DNA of 64,000 nt from Streptomyces sp. TP-A0356 (GTDB lineage Bacteria; Actinomycetota; Actinomycetes; Streptomycetales; Streptomycetaceae), in contig NZ_BBZJ01000018.1 in the NCBI RefSeq assembly GCF_001417775.1, forward strand, positions 186,001-250,000, read 5' to 3'. Made by a program: the position numbers and the translations under genes. Below, in pieces: positions 49,920-58,900 of this stretch (positions are counted from its first letter, which is position 1; each line of letters opens with the position of its first letter). A model generated the notes under the pieces. The model saw only the letters and a list, made by a program, of their open reading frames with translations. It was not told the origin of the DNA and searched no databases.

Positions 49920-50333
49920 CTAGCTGAGCGTCTGGGCCGCCGTCGGCGAGGAGTCCTTCAGGAACTGCGAGCAGCGCTCGTACTCCTCCTGCTCACCGAT
50001 CCCCTGCGCGGCGCGCGCGAGGGCGTGCAGGGCGCGCAGGAACCCGCGGTTCGGCTCGTGCTCCCAGGGGATGGGACCGTGGCCCTTCCACCCGCTGCGG
50101 CGCAGGGCGTCCAGGCCACGGTGGTAGCCCGTGCGGGCGTAGGCGTACGACTCGACCACCGAACCGCGCTCGAACGCGTCGTCGGCCAGCTGGGCCCAGG
50201 CGAGCGAGGAGGCGGGGTGCTTGGCGGCGACGTCGGCGGGCGCCGTGCCGCCCGCCAGGAGCTCGCGCGGCTCCGGGTCGTCGGGCAGGTGGGTCGGGGG
50301 CGGGCCCCCGAGAAGGTTCTCGTGAACGTTCAT
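49920..50333 (-). CDS. DUF3151 family protein
   Basis: 137 residues, helical, tetratricopeptide-like: AAKHPASSLAWAQLADDAFE, SVVESYAYARTGYHRGLDAL, WEHEPNRGFLRALHALARAA and EEYERCSQFLKDSSPTAAQT. The family is conserved in actinobacteria, often near fructose-bisphosphate aldolase, and has no known function. Cytoplasmic; no signal or membrane helix. Its TAG stop lies in the first copy of a small tandem duplication (TAGTCCCTGAG twice). Confidence 0.85.
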   Translation of the reverse strand: MNVHENLLGGPPPTHLPDDPEPRELLAGGTAPADVAAKHPASSLAWAQLADDAFERGSVVESYAYARTGYHRGLDALRRSGWKGHGPIPWEHEPNRGFLRALHALARAAQGIGEQEEYERCSQFLKDSSPTAAQTLS

Positions 50334-50430
50334 GGCTCCCAGTGTGCGCCATCGCCCTTGATCGGTAACGGTCGCGTGCGGTCCTTCGGCGCCGGCCGCC
50401 CGGCCCGGCGGAGACGGTGCGGGGACACGA

Positions 50431-51933
50431 TCACGCAGCTGGGCCGGCGCCGGAGGCCGCAGGTCCGTGTGGCGACTCCAGGGGCGGGGTCGTCACACAG
50501 CCGTGCGTACGGCATTCGGGGTGACGGCACTCCGGTACCGGACGGCGCACCGTCGCGAGGGCGAGCGCCGCCCCCGCCACCAGGACGCCCGCGCACAGCG
50601 GCATCGCGCGGCGGAAGGCGGCGTTGAACGCGTCCGCCGAGCGGTACGCCTCCGGGCCCATCCCGGTGAGCAGTGGCAGCGCGGCAACGGCGATCAGGCC
50701 GGCCGCGCGGGCCGCCGCGTTGTTGATACCGCTGGCCAGGCCCGCCCGGCCGGTGTCGACCGAGGCGAGCACGGTGGCGGTGAGGGGTGCGACCAGGGTG
50801 ACCATGCCCGCGCCCATGACCAGCAGGGCGGGCAGAACGTCGGTGGCGTACGAGGCGCCCTTGCCGACGCGCAGCATCAGCAGCATGCCGGCCGCGCAGA
50901 GCAGGGGGCCGACGGTGAGCGGGATGCGTGGTCCGATGCGCTCGGCGAGGGCGCCCGAGCGGGCCGAGAAGAGGAGCATCAGCACGGTCGTGGGCAGCAG
51001 TGCCGTCCCCGCCCGCAGCGCCGAGTAGCCCGCCACCACCTGGAGCTGCAGCGCGGTCAGGAAGAAGAAGCCGCCGAACGCCGCGTAGACGCAGAGGGTC
51101 ACCAGGTTGACCGCCGTGAACTGACGGGAGCCGAAGATGTCGAGCGGCATCATCGGATCGGGGCGGCGCCCTTCGACGTACCCGAAGGCGATCCCCGCGG
51201 CCACGCCCGCGGCCGTCGTGAGGGCCACGGTCAGCGAGCCCTGACGGGCCTCGACGAGGGCATACGTCACCAGGGCCAGGGACAGGGCGCCGAGGGCGGC
51301 GCCCAGGACGTCGAAACGGCCGTGGGAGCGGTCGTCCGCCGATTCCGGTACGTGTCTGATCGCGATGGGCGCGCAGAGCAGGGCCAGCGGGACGTTGAGG
51401 AGGAAGACCCAGCGCCAGCCGGGGCCGTCCACCAGCCAGCCGCCGAGGAACGGGCCGACGGCGGCACCGATGCCACCGAACCCGGACCAGAGGCCGACCG
51501 CCCGTGCGCGGTCGTCCGGGTGGAACGACGCCTGGATGAGCGCGAGCGAGCCGGGGGTCAGCAGCGCGCCGCCGATGCCCTGGAGGGTGCGGGCGGCGAT
51601 GAGGACGCCGGGGGTGGGGGCGAGGCCGCACAGGAGGGAGGCGCCGGCGAACCAGACGACACCGAGGACGAAGACCTTGCGGCGCCCGAAGTGGTCGCCG
51701 AGGGCGCCGCCGAGGAGGATCAGACCGGCGAGCGTGACCATGTACGCGTTGACGGTCCACTGGAGGGCGGCGAGGTTCGCGTTCAGGTCGCGGCCGATGC
51801 GGGGCAGGGCGACGTTGACGACGGTGGAGTCCAGCAGGGCCATGCTGGAGCCGAGCACGGTCGTCAGCAGGATCCACTTGCCCTGCGGGGAGCTGATCCT
51901 GATGCTTGGGGTCTGCTGTGCGGTGACAGCCAT
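50431..51933 (-). CDS. MFS multidrug-type transporter (DHA2, 14 helices)
   Basis: 500 residues from the ATG at 51933 (AVTAQQTPS); an upstream ATG lacks a ribosome site. Motif A-like GGALGDHFGRRKVFVLGVVW between helices 2 and 3, ALLDSTVVNVALPRIGRDLN in helix 1 (the LDxTxVNVALP signature of DHA2 exporters) and LQGIGGALLTPGSLALIQAS in helix 4 are clear. Fourteen hydrophobic segments can be counted. The tail after about residue 475 is His/Cys/Pro-rich (ECRHPECRTHGCVTTPP). Likely exports a hydrophobic drug or metabolite by proton exchange. Monocistronic; no adjacent regulator. Confidence 0.9.
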   Translation of the reverse strand: MAVTAQQTPSIRISSPQGKWILLTTVLGSSMALLDSTVVNVALPRIGRDLNANLAALQWTVNAYMVTLAGLILLGGALGDHFGRRKVFVLGVVWFAGASLLCGLAPTPGVLIAARTLQGIGGALLTPGSLALIQASFHPDDRARAVGLWSGFGGIGAAVGPFLGGWLVDGPGWRWVFLLNVPLALLCAPIAIRHVPESADDRSHGRFDVLGAALGALSLALVTYALVEARQGSLTVALTTAAGVAAGIAFGYVEGRRPDPMMPLDIFGSRQFTAVNLVTLCVYAAFGGFFFLTALQLQVVAGYSALRAGTALLPTTVLMLLFSARSGALAERIGPRIPLTVGPLLCAAGMLLMLRVGKGASYATDVLPALLVMGAGMVTLVAPLTATVLASVDTGRAGLASGINNAAARAAGLIAVAALPLLTGMGPEAYRSADAFNAAFRRAMPLCAGVLVAGAALALATVRRPVPECRHPECRTHGCVTTPPLESPHGPAASGAGPAA

Positions 51934-51978
51934 GTTCGGATCATCCCGCGTTCGCTGTCCCTGAGCCAGATGCACAAC

Positions 51979-52027
51979 GAGCCCGGCGCGCGGGGGGCGT
52001 GCCGCCCACAGCCTGAGCGCCGGGCTC
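51979..52027 (-). terminator. Hairpin after fba
   Basis: GAGCCCGGCGC (51979-51989) pairs with GCGCCGGGCTC (52017-52027), 11 perfect pairs with a 27-base loop; 13 bases beyond the aldolase stop. Confidence 0.7.
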
Positions 52028-52039
52028 GTCGGGCCCCGG

Positions 52040-53071
52040 TTACTTGATCTTCGCGCCCGTGGAGCGGAGGTTGTCGCAGGCCTCGGTGACGCGCTGCGCC
52101 ATCGACCCCTCGGCCACCTTGCCCCAGGTGCGCGGGTCGTACGCCTTCTTGGAGCCGACCTCGCCGTCGACCTTCAGGACGCCGTCGTAGTTCTTGAACA
52201 TGTGGTCGGCGACCGGACGCGTGAAGGCGTACTGCGTGTCCGTGTCGATGTTCATCTTGACCACGCCGCTCTCCAGCGCCGTCAGGATCTCCTCCTTGGA
52301 GGAGCCCGAGCCGCCGTGGAAGACGAAGTCGAACGGCTTGCTGCCGGCCGGCAGGCCGAACTTGGCGGCCACGCCCTCGTTCAGCTCCTTCAACAGCTCC
52401 GGGCGAAGGACGACGTTGCCCGGCTTGTACACGCCGTGGACGTTGCCGAACGACGCGGCCAGCAGGTAGCGGCCCTTCTCGCCCAGGCCCAGCGCCTCCG
52501 CCGTACGGATCGCGTCCTCGACCGTGGTGTAGAGGGAGTCGTTGATCTCGTGGGAGACGCCGTCCTCCTCACCGCCGGTCGGGGTGATCTCGACCTCCAG
52601 GATGATCTTCGCGGCGCGGGCCCGCTCCAGCAGCTCCTGGGCGATCTTCAGGTTGTCGGCGAGGGTCTCGGCGGAGCCGTCCCACATGTGGGACTGGAAC
52701 AGCGGGTTCTCGCCGCGGGACACGCGCTCCTCGGAGATCGCGAGCAGCGGACGTACGTACCCGTCGAGCTTGTCCTTCGGGCAGTGGTCCGTGTGCAGCG
52801 CGATGTTGACCGGGTACTTCTCGGCGACGATGTGCGCGAACTGGGCCAGGGCCACCGCTCCGGTGACCATGTCCTTCTTGTACTGGCCGCCCAGGAACTC
52901 GGCGCCGCCCGTCGAGATCTGGACGATGCCGTCGCTCTCGGCCTCCGCGAAGCCGCGCAGGGCAGCGTGCAGGGTCTGGGACGAGGTCACGTTGATGGCC
53001 GGGTAGGCGAACTTGCCTGCCTTCGCCCGGTCGAGCATCTCGTTGTAGACCTCGGGGGTTGCGATGGGCAT
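52040..53071 (-). CDS. fba: Class II fructose-bisphosphate aldolase
   Basis: 343 residues from an ATG with GGAGCG upstream. It interconverts fructose 1,6-bisphosphate with glyceraldehyde 3-phosphate and dihydroxyacetone phosphate in glycolysis and gluconeogenesis. Zinc ligands are in NIALHTDHCPKDKL (HxDHC), SFGNVHGVYKPGNV and FDFVFHGGSGSSKEEI. ILEVEITPTGGEEDGVSHE follows the usual class IIA layout, and VVKMNIDTDTQYAFTRPV is the dihydroxyacetone-phosphate phosphate loop. Length fits the long class IIA group of actinobacteria and E. coli FbaA. It is transcribed alone between two hairpins. Confidence 0.97.
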   Translation of the reverse strand: MPIATPEVYNEMLDRAKAGKFAYPAINVTSSQTLHAALRGFAEAESDGIVQISTGGAEFLGGQYKKDMVTGAVALAQFAHIVAEKYPVNIALHTDHCPKDKLDGYVRPLLAISEERVSRGENPLFQSHMWDGSAETLADNLKIAQELLERARAAKIILEVEITPTGGEEDGVSHEINDSLYTTVEDAIRTAEALGLGEKGRYLLAASFGNVHGVYKPGNVVLRPELLKELNEGVAAKFGLPAGSKPFDFVFHGGSGSSKEEILTALESGVVKMNIDTDTQYAFTRPVADHMFKNYDGVLKVDGEVGSKKAYDPRTWGKVAEGSMAQRVTEACDNLRSTGAKIK

Positions 53072-53226
53072 CTGTCCGCTCCTTGTTGTGCGGGTTGCGT
53101 TGTCCTTACGGCCCTGACCTAGGGGGCGACGTCATCGTCGTCCCCATCTTTCCAGACTTGGCCGGATGCTCCGGTCACCTTGTCCAGCCTGTGGATAACT
53201 CCCCCGTCACCCCCTGTGAACAGCGC

Positions 53227-53775
53227 TCAGTCCAGGCCGAGTTCGTCCTTCGAGTAGGCGAAGAGATACGGCACTCCGGCGCCCTCCTGGATCTTCTCGG
53301 CCGCGCCCGTGGCCCGGTCGACGATCGTCGCGACGGCGACCACCTCGGCCCCGGCCTCGCGCACCGCCTCCACCGCGGCGAGCGGGGAACCGCCCGTGGT
53401 GGAGGTGTCCTCGACGACCAGGACCCGGCGGCCCTTGATCTCCGGGCCCTCCACGCGCCGCTGCAGGCCGTGCGCCTTCGCGGCCTTGCGGACGACGAAG
53501 GCGTCCAGCCTGCGGCCGCGCGCGGCGGCCGCGTGCAGCATGGCGGCCGCGACCGGGTCCGCGCCCATGGTGAGCCCGCCGACCGCGTCGAAGTCCAGGT
53601 CGGCGGTCAGGTCCAGCAGCACCTGGCCGACCAGCGGCGCGGCCTCGCCGTCGAGGGTGATGCGGCGCAGGTCGACGTAGTAGTCGGCCTCCAGACCCGA
53701 GGAGAGGGTCACCTTGCCGTGCACCACGGCCTTGTCCTTGATCTGCTGCAGCAGGGCGCCACGTACGTCACTCAT
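53227..53775 (-). CDS. pyrE: Orotate phosphoribosyltransferase
   Basis: 182 residues from an ATG. It joins orotate to PRPP to form orotidine monophosphate in pyrimidine synthesis. GKVTLSSGLEADYYVDLRRI is the N-terminal orotate-binding stretch with the conserved GKxxLSSG. TMGADPVAAAMLHAAAARGR and RKAAKAHGLQRRVEGPEIKG form the mobile loop. The PRPP-binding motif is VLVVEDTSTTGGSPLAAVEA. Length is normal. It stands apart from other pyr genes, as usual in Streptomyces, 33 bases downstream of the epimerase-like gene and codirectional with it. Confidence 0.95.
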   Translation of the reverse strand: MSDVRGALLQQIKDKAVVHGKVTLSSGLEADYYVDLRRITLDGEAAPLVGQVLLDLTADLDFDAVGGLTMGADPVAAAMLHAAAARGRRLDAFVVRKAAKAHGLQRRVEGPEIKGRRVLVVEDTSTTGGSPLAAVEAVREAGAEVVAVATIVDRATGAAEKIQEGAGVPYLFAYSKDELGLD

Positions 53776-53808
53776 ACGAGTCAGCTTAGGTCCTGCCGCA
53801 GGGGCCCC

Positions 53809-54597
53809 TCACAGGCGACGCCAGCTCCAGGTGGTCGTGGCCTCCAGCGGGTCGATGGGTGTGACCAGGCGCGGAAGGGTGTTGAGGCCGTTCGGCGGGC
53901 CGGTCTGCGGCTCCACGCACACCGCCTCCTGCTGCTCGTCGTACACCACCACCCACTCCTCCCGGCTGGTGACCTTCAGCTCCAGTCGTTCCGGCCAGGT
54001 GAGGGTGACGTCGACGCCGCCGGGCATGCCGAAGCAGTCGTCCCAGGGGCCGGGCTTCGGGTCGATGCGGTTCCCGGTGGGCAGATGGTCCTCGCCACGC
54101 TCCTCCTGCCAGGCCGGGCTGAAGTCGACGCGTACGTCCTGGCCGTCCAGGGTGCGGTTGAACCAGGGGTGCCAGCCGATCTGGGCCGGGAACGAGGACT
54201 CGTACGTCTCCACGGACATGGTGAGCGTCAGGGAGTCACCGGTGAGCGTGGCGAGCTGGGTGACGCGGCCGGCGTAGGGCCAGGGGGCGACCAGGTCGTG
54301 GGTGAGGACGGCCTCGGCCAGGTCGGCGCGGGCCACGCGCCAGGCGCCGTCCCGGACGGTGCCGTGGATGGCGTGCGGCGGGGCGTTGAGGGGCATCCGG
54401 TGGACCGTGCCGCCGTCGCGGAAGCTGCCCTCCCGGATCCGTCCGCACCAGGGGACCATGGGGAAGCACCCGAACCGCTCGCCCTGCCGCAGCAGCTCCC
54501 TACCGCCGACGCGCAGACTCCTCACGCGCCCGCCGTTGCCCGGCGCCAGCACGACTTCCGCGTCTCCCGCGGCCAACGTGATCTCGTCGTTACTCAC
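53809..54597 (-). CDS. Aldose 1-epimerase family protein
   Basis: 262 residues. The beta-sandwich mutarotase fold shows in VVLAPGNGGRVRSLRVGGRE (entry strand), FPMVPWCGRIREGSF, the catalytic His in PPHAIHGTVRDGAW, the second His in PAQIGWHPWFNRTL and the general-base Glu in EAVCVEPQTGPPNGLNT. All the family's catalytic residues are present. It should interconvert anomers of a sugar or act as a glucose-6-phosphate epimerase-like enzyme. The exact sugar is not known. It precedes pyrE closely but the link is probably only transcriptional. Confidence 0.85.
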   Translation of the reverse strand: MSNDEITLAAGDAEVVLAPGNGGRVRSLRVGGRELLRQGERFGCFPMVPWCGRIREGSFRDGGTVHRMPLNAPPHAIHGTVRDGAWRVARADLAEAVLTHDLVAPWPYAGRVTQLATLTGDSLTLTMSVETYESSFPAQIGWHPWFNRTLDGQDVRVDFSPAWQEERGEDHLPTGNRIDPKPGPWDDCFGMPGGVDVTLTWPERLELKVTSREEWVVVYDEQQEAVCVEPQTGPPNGLNTLPRLVTPIDPLEATTTWSWRRL

Positions 54598-54657
54598 GAG
54601 GCCGACCCTACTTGGCCGATCAAGAGGACGTACGACAGCGCCGCAACGCCCGAACGG

Positions 54658-55512
54658 TCAGCGGCGCCGGCGGAGCAGGCGGCCGGCCACGATCGCCGAC
54701 GCCACGATCAAGGCCGCCGCCGGGGCCGCCCAGCGGAGCGTCGCCGTGGCCGAGACGGTCTCCGGGGCCGGTACGGGGGCGTAGCGGCCGCGTGGAGGCG
54801 CGTGGTCGACCTCCTCGGCGCTGCGGCCGATCATCGTGCGCCGGGCGTGCGCGGCCTCGGCAGGGGGCTCGCCCTCACCGCCGAGCTCGTCGTCGGGCTG
54901 GTCCCGGTCGGCGAAGGGGTCGAGGGACGGCGGAGGGACGTCGGTGTCGAAGACCGAGGGGGCGGGGGCTTCCGCCGACGCCTCGGCAGAGGTCTTCTCC
55001 GACGTGTCCTCCCGCTCCTCGGCGGGAGCCGCCCCCGACGTGACGTCAGTGTCCTTGCCGAAAGCCTCCTCTGACGCCTCGCCGGACACCGGAACCGGCT
55101 GCCCCAGGTTCTCCGCGAACCGGCCGAGCAGCCGTACCACCGCCGACGCCACCGCGTCCCCGGGCAGTTCCGCGATCCGGCCTTCCCCCGCGGCCGTACC
55201 CGTGAACGCGACCGTCGTGCCGTCCTCGGCCGGGAGGAGACGTACCGACAGGGACATCTTCACCGTGCCCGTGCCGCGGGCCTCCGCCGCCTCCCCCTCC
55301 ATCGCGTACGAGCCGTCGTCCTGTCCCGCGACCCGCAGTGTGCCGCGGTAGGTGATCGTATGACCGCCGGCCCGCACCTTCAGACGGCCGGCGACGGGAT
55401 CGGTGCCCGCATCCTGTTGGAGCCCGGGGATCGCGCGGGCCACCCGGGCGGGATCGGCCAGCGCCTCCCTGAGCCGCTCGGCAGGAACCGGAACGAACAC
55501 CTCATGCTCCAT
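54658..55512 (-). CDS. SRPBCC / CoxG-like protein with C-terminal membrane helix
   Basis: 284 residues from the ATG at 55512 (EHEVFVPVPAERLREALADP). The N-terminal SRPBCC lipid-binding-like fold (to about residue 150) has ARVARAIPGLQQDAG, YRGTLRVAGQDDGSYAMEGE and TTVAFTGTAAGEGRIAELPG, matching carbon-monoxide-dehydrogenase subunit G type proteins. A long acidic Glu/Ala/Pro linker (150-245) and one helix at about 258-276 (WAAPAAALIVASAIVAGRLL) with an Arg tail tether it to the membrane. No CO dehydrogenase genes lie near. The ligand is unknown. Confidence 0.78.
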   Translation of the reverse strand: MEHEVFVPVPAERLREALADPARVARAIPGLQQDAGTDPVAGRLKVRAGGHTITYRGTLRVAGQDDGSYAMEGEAAEARGTGTVKMSLSVRLLPAEDGTTVAFTGTAAGEGRIAELPGDAVASAVVRLLGRFAENLGQPVPVSGEASEEAFGKDTDVTSGAAPAEEREDTSEKTSAEASAEAPAPSVFDTDVPPPSLDPFADRDQPDDELGGEGEPPAEAAHARRTMIGRSAEEVDHAPPRGRYAPVPAPETVSATATLRWAAPAAALIVASAIVAGRLLRRRR

Positions 55513-55591
55513 GTCTGCCGAGCCTACCCAGCATGGCCCGAACCGCACCCCGCATCGCGTGATTCGCACCCCCGGAGGGGGAACCGCGCGT

Positions 55592-57244
55592 TCACGTCGG
55601 GTACCTCGGGTGCACCAGCGTCGACGCCGGCAGGCCCGCCACCCGGGTGCGTGCCGCCGCCTGCGCGTCGGCCCACAGGGAGGTCCGGGTCAGGGCGGGC
55701 AGGCGGGGCTCGCGCGGGTCCAATGTCAGGGCGGGGCGGGTACGAGCGGCGAGTACGAAACCCCAGTCGCGCGGGGCCCGGGACACGCCCGGCGAGCGGT
55801 CGGCATCCGGCACGGCGCCGGAGGCCCGGCGGACGACGCGGTACGAGGCCGTCCGCAGGCCCGCAGCCCGTACCGTCGCCTCGACCGTCCAGAAGGCACG
55901 CGGACGGGAGGTCACCGGGCCCGCGTGCACCACCAGCCGACCGCCCGCCGAGAGAGCGCGGCGGGCCAGACCGTAGAACTCCTGCGAGTACAGCTTCGTG
56001 CTCGCCGTGATGCCGGGGTCCGGCAGGTCCGCGATCACCACGTCGTACGTCCGCCGGGTGTGTCTGAGCCAGCAGAACGTGTCCCCCGTACGGACCCGGA
56101 CACGCGGATCGGCGAAGACGTGGCCGTTCAGCGCGGACAGGGCCGGGTCGCGGCGGGCGAGCCGGACCAGCACCGGGTCCGGCTCGATCACGTCGACCCG
56201 CTCCACGCCCGTGTGCCGCAGCACCTCGCGCGCCGCGAGGCCGTCACCGCCGCCGAGGACGAGCACGCGCGCGTGCGGGCCGCCGCTCATCGCGGGGTGC
56301 ACGAGCGCCTCGTGGTACAGGCCTTCGTCGCGGCCGCTCACCCGTAGCCGCCCGTCCAGGAAGAGAGCGAGGGGGTGGCCGCGGGTGCCGCCGGCCAGCA
56401 CCACCTCCTGGACACCGGTGCGCACCGCGACCCGGACCTGCCCGCCGTACACCGCCTGGCGTGCCGCCCGCTCGAAGTCGTCGACCAGGACGGCCGCCGT
56501 GGCGAGCAGGCCCAGCACGACCAGATTGGCGACCACGAGCAGCCGGTATCCGCGACGGGACAGGTCCCGCCGGAACAGGCCGAGCACCAGGGCACCGCCC
56601 GCCACCGCGTTGACGCCGCCGGTGAGCAGGGCGCCCCTGAGCTCGCCGAGCTGCGGGAGCAGGAGAAAGGGGAAGGCGAGGCCGCCGACCAGCGCGCCCA
56701 CGTAGTCCGCCGCGAACAGGTCGGCGACCGCGCCGCCCGCGTCCTGGCGGCGGATGCGCTGGATCAGCTCCATCAGCAGGGGGACCTCGGCGCCGATGAG
56801 CAGGCCGATGGCGAGCGAGAAGACGACCAGCAGACAGCGTGGGCAGCCGGACCAGGCTCCACCCCAGCCGCCGGTCCAGGCGAAGACCGCGTACAGGGCC
56901 ATCGCGCTGCAGCCGCCGACGAGCGCGAGGGCGGCCTCCACGGCGCCGAAGCCGGCCGCGGCGCGAGCGCGGAGCCGCTTCGCGGCGAGCGAGCCGATGC
57001 CCATCGCGAAGACCATCACCGACAGCACGACGGACGCCTGGGTGACCGAGTCGCCGATCAAGTACGAGGCCAGTGCGACGAGTTCCAGTTCGTACACGAG
57101 TCCGCAGGCCGCACAGACGAACACGCCGACGAGGACGAGGAACCTCCCGGTGCCTGGGCGTACGGGCAGCCGCGCCCGGCTCTGGCCGCCCTCGCCCCAG
57201 GGGCGTGGCACGCCGGGTGGTGCGGGCGCGTGCGGATCGATCAC
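55592..57244 (-). CDS. Spermidine-synthase-like enzyme fused to a membrane domain
   Basis: 550 residues. The first half has seven or eight hydrophobic helices (residues 35-240), beginning VLVGVFVCAACGLVYELELV. The second half (about 265-460) is a polyamine aminopropyltransferase-like Rossmann domain. It carries SGRDEGLYHEALVHPAMSGG (substrate loop), RVLVLGGGDGLAAREVLRHT (SAM-type motif), VERVDVIEPDPVLVRLARRD and YDVVIADLPDPGITASTKLY. The usual catalytic Asp pair is partly kept (IADLPDP). Membrane-fused forms are common in actinobacteria and their true substrate is not settled. C-terminal residues 480-550 are Arg/Pro-rich. The gene is 79 bases downstream of the next gene's tail region and lies alone. 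Confidence 0.85.
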   Translation of the reverse strand: MIDPHAPAPPGVPRPWGEGGQSRARLPVRPGTGRFLVLVGVFVCAACGLVYELELVALASYLIGDSVTQASVVLSVMVFAMGIGSLAAKRLRARAAAGFGAVEAALALVGGCSAMALYAVFAWTGGWGGAWSGCPRCLLVVFSLAIGLLIGAEVPLLMELIQRIRRQDAGGAVADLFAADYVGALVGGLAFPFLLLPQLGELRGALLTGGVNAVAGGALVLGLFRRDLSRRGYRLLVVANLVVLGLLATAAVLVDDFERAARQAVYGGQVRVAVRTGVQEVVLAGGTRGHPLALFLDGRLRVSGRDEGLYHEALVHPAMSGGPHARVLVLGGGDGLAAREVLRHTGVERVDVIEPDPVLVRLARRDPALSALNGHVFADPRVRVRTGDTFCWLRHTRRTYDVVIADLPDPGITASTKLYSQEFYGLARRALSAGGRLVVHAGPVTSRPRAFWTVEATVRAAGLRTASYRVVRRASGAVPDADRSPGVSRAPRDWGFVLAARTRPALTLDPREPRLPALTRTSLWADAQAAARTRVAGLPASTLVHPRYPT

Positions 57245-57383
57245 GGTCGGAACGCTACGTCACGGTTGCGCTGGGTCCTGTCACCCACACGTGTGGAACT
57301 GCCGGGCCCGGGGCGCCCGGGGTCCAGGGGCGGCGCCCCGCGGACGGCCACCCCAGCACCCTGGCTCATCGGCGCGAACGGCC

Positions 57384-57953
57384 TCAGACGCCGGACGGAC
57401 TGAGCGCGCCCGGGCTCGGCTGCGCCTCGTCCGGGTCGCGTGCCGTCGGCTCCCTCACGCCCACCCGGGTGCGCGTCGCCACCAACTGGCCGTCCTGCGG
57501 GTACGCGTGCCAGGTGCGCCAGTGGACCTGACCCTCGTGGTGCTGGGCCAGCAGCGCCGTGAAGGCGTGCGGGCTGCCCGGGAAGACGCCGGCCAGGCCG
57601 TTGGGATGGTCGGAGACCAGGGCCAGCAGCTCCTGGGCCCGACCCGCGAACGAACCGGGCGACAGCACCTCGACCCGGGCCGCGAACTCGTACTCCCAGT
57701 CGCCGACCCGCTTGGCGACACCCAGCGGCAGCGGGGCGCTGGAGCCCGCGATGCACGCCACCGTCTCCGAGCAGTTGCCCCGCTCCTCCTGCAGGAGCAC
57801 CTGGTGGGATGCGCCGAGCAGTCTCAACTGGAGCTGGGCTCCGGCGAGTTCCAGGTCGAGCGTGGCCAGTGCGGGCAGCGGCTCGCGGCCCAGGGTCCAC
57901 GCGAGGTCGGCCGCACGCGTGTCGGTGTAGGAGGTGTTCAGGGTGGTGAGCAT
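57384..57953 (-). CDS. DUF2617 family protein
   Basis: 189 residues. Conserved blocks: TTLNTSYTDTRAADLAWTLG at the start, LELAGAQLQLRLLGASHQVL, GDWEYEFAARVEVLSPGSFA, HPNGLAGVFPGSPHAFTALL and VHWRTWHAYPQDGQLVATRT. This is the actinobacterial DUF2617 family, of unknown role, without enzyme motifs, membrane helices or signal peptide. Its sequence is clean and full length. It is followed downstream (minus strand) by the spermidine-synthase-like gene after 139 bases and may be cotranscribed. Confidence 0.85.
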   Translation of the reverse strand: MLTTLNTSYTDTRAADLAWTLGREPLPALATLDLELAGAQLQLRLLGASHQVLLQEERGNCSETVACIAGSSAPLPLGVAKRVGDWEYEFAARVEVLSPGSFAGRAQELLALVSDHPNGLAGVFPGSPHAFTALLAQHHEGQVHWRTWHAYPQDGQLVATRTRVGVREPTARDPDEAQPSPGALSPSGV

Positions 57954-58486
57954 GGATCGGCTCCGCTAGCACGCAAAGTGAGGAGTGGGTGCGGCGCACC
58001 CCGGTCGTGGCGCCGGATGGGAAGGCCGGCTCAGCCAGTCGGGTGGTACGTCCGGTTGGCCCGGTGGGGAGGAACGCCTGGGGACAGGTGTCCGAAAGGC
58101 GTCCGCGGGCTGCTTTGGGTGGTTGAGAGGGAATCATGAACTGTGGCGCCGCCACAGCGTTTTTACCCAAGTCCGCCGGGTTTCCATCCCCCCGAGGGCT
58201 CCACAGCTCAACTGTTCAACTACGGCGTACGCCAGTGGCATTGGCGCATATGGCATACGCTCCGTCGCGGCCGGGCAACGGGGCGCGCGCCCAGCGCACA
58301 ACGCCTGCGGCACGCACCCTCACGCCCCCTCTGCCGGGGGACTCACACGCCCGGTGCTGACGCGCCGGTGCCGCCCCCTGCCGAGCCGTACCGGGTCGCA
58401 CGCGCGAGTGCCCGCCGGGACGTTCTCCCGGCGGGCACTCGCCCACCCCGGATGCGCGTTTCCGCGCGGAGCTCGGCTGCCCCGTG
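57954..58486. other. 533-base gap with no assignable gene
   Basis: Contains the strong hairpin at 58404-58442 and, in 57954-58140, the upstream region of the DUF2617 gene. A plus-strand ATG at 58136 opens a 74-codon frame with no ribosome site and no recognisable homology, which I do not accept as a gene. Around 58215-58262 are short near-repeats (GGCATTGGCGCATATGGCAT) of unknown meaning. Confidence 0.45.
58404..58442. terminator. Strong hairpin after the Cys-rich small gene
   Basis: GAGTGCCCGCCGGGA (58406-58420) pairs perfectly with TCCCGGCGGGCACTC (58426-58440), loop CGTTC; two further pairs extend it to 58404/58442. It lies 44 bases beyond the stop of the minus-strand gene at 58487. Confidence 0.85.
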
Positions 58487-58807
58487 TCAGCTGCCTCCGC
58501 CGCATCCGCCCCCGCCGCAGGACGAGTGGCCCCCGCCGCAGGAGTGACCCCCGCCGCAGGAGTGGTGACCGCCCGAGTGGCCACCCCCGTGGTGGCCGCC
58601 CGACGACGAACCACTGTCGCCCCCGGCGGCCCACCAGCTGCCGCCGTCACCGCCGCCGGCGGAGCTGCGGGAGCTGCGCGACGACCGCCGCGTCCGTGGG
58701 CCGTGGCCCCTCGACCGCAGCGCCGGCTTCCTGGAGCGGCGGTCGGCCATCACGAGGAGTACGACCACGACGATGCAGACGATCGCCAGACCGATACCGA
58801 TGATCAC
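58487..58807 (-). CDS. Small single-helix membrane protein with Gly/His/Cys-rich tail
   Basis: 106 residues from a GTG at 58807 with GGGGGA upstream. One membrane helix at residues 2-20 (IIGIGLAIVCIVVVVLLVM) is followed by a basic, serine-rich stretch (RRSRKPALRSRGHGPRTRRS). The tail contains GGHHGGGHSGGHHSCGGGHS, then CGGG repeats ending CGGGS, with at least five cysteines and seven histidines. The tail could bind zinc or copper, or be a flexible anchor. I recognise no family function; proteins with this layout occur in streptomycetes next to the aminotransferase gene found at 63917. Confidence 0.6.
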   Translation of the reverse strand: MIIGIGLAIVCIVVVVLLVMADRRSRKPALRSRGHGPRTRRSSRSSRSSAGGGDGGSWWAAGGDSGSSSGGHHGGGHSGGHHSCGGGHSCGGGHSSCGGGGCGGGS

Positions 58808-58900
58808 GGCGGTCCCCCTTTCGAATCCCCCGAAGGAGCCCCCGCGGGCCCCTCTGTGTCTCTCGTGTGCACGGGGGATGCCCCGGCGTCCCGCCCGCCA

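Noticed and set aside
58136..58360. 74-codon plus-strand frame starting at an ATG
   Set aside because: No ribosome site at a proper distance, no recognisable homology, and its codon bias is weak.
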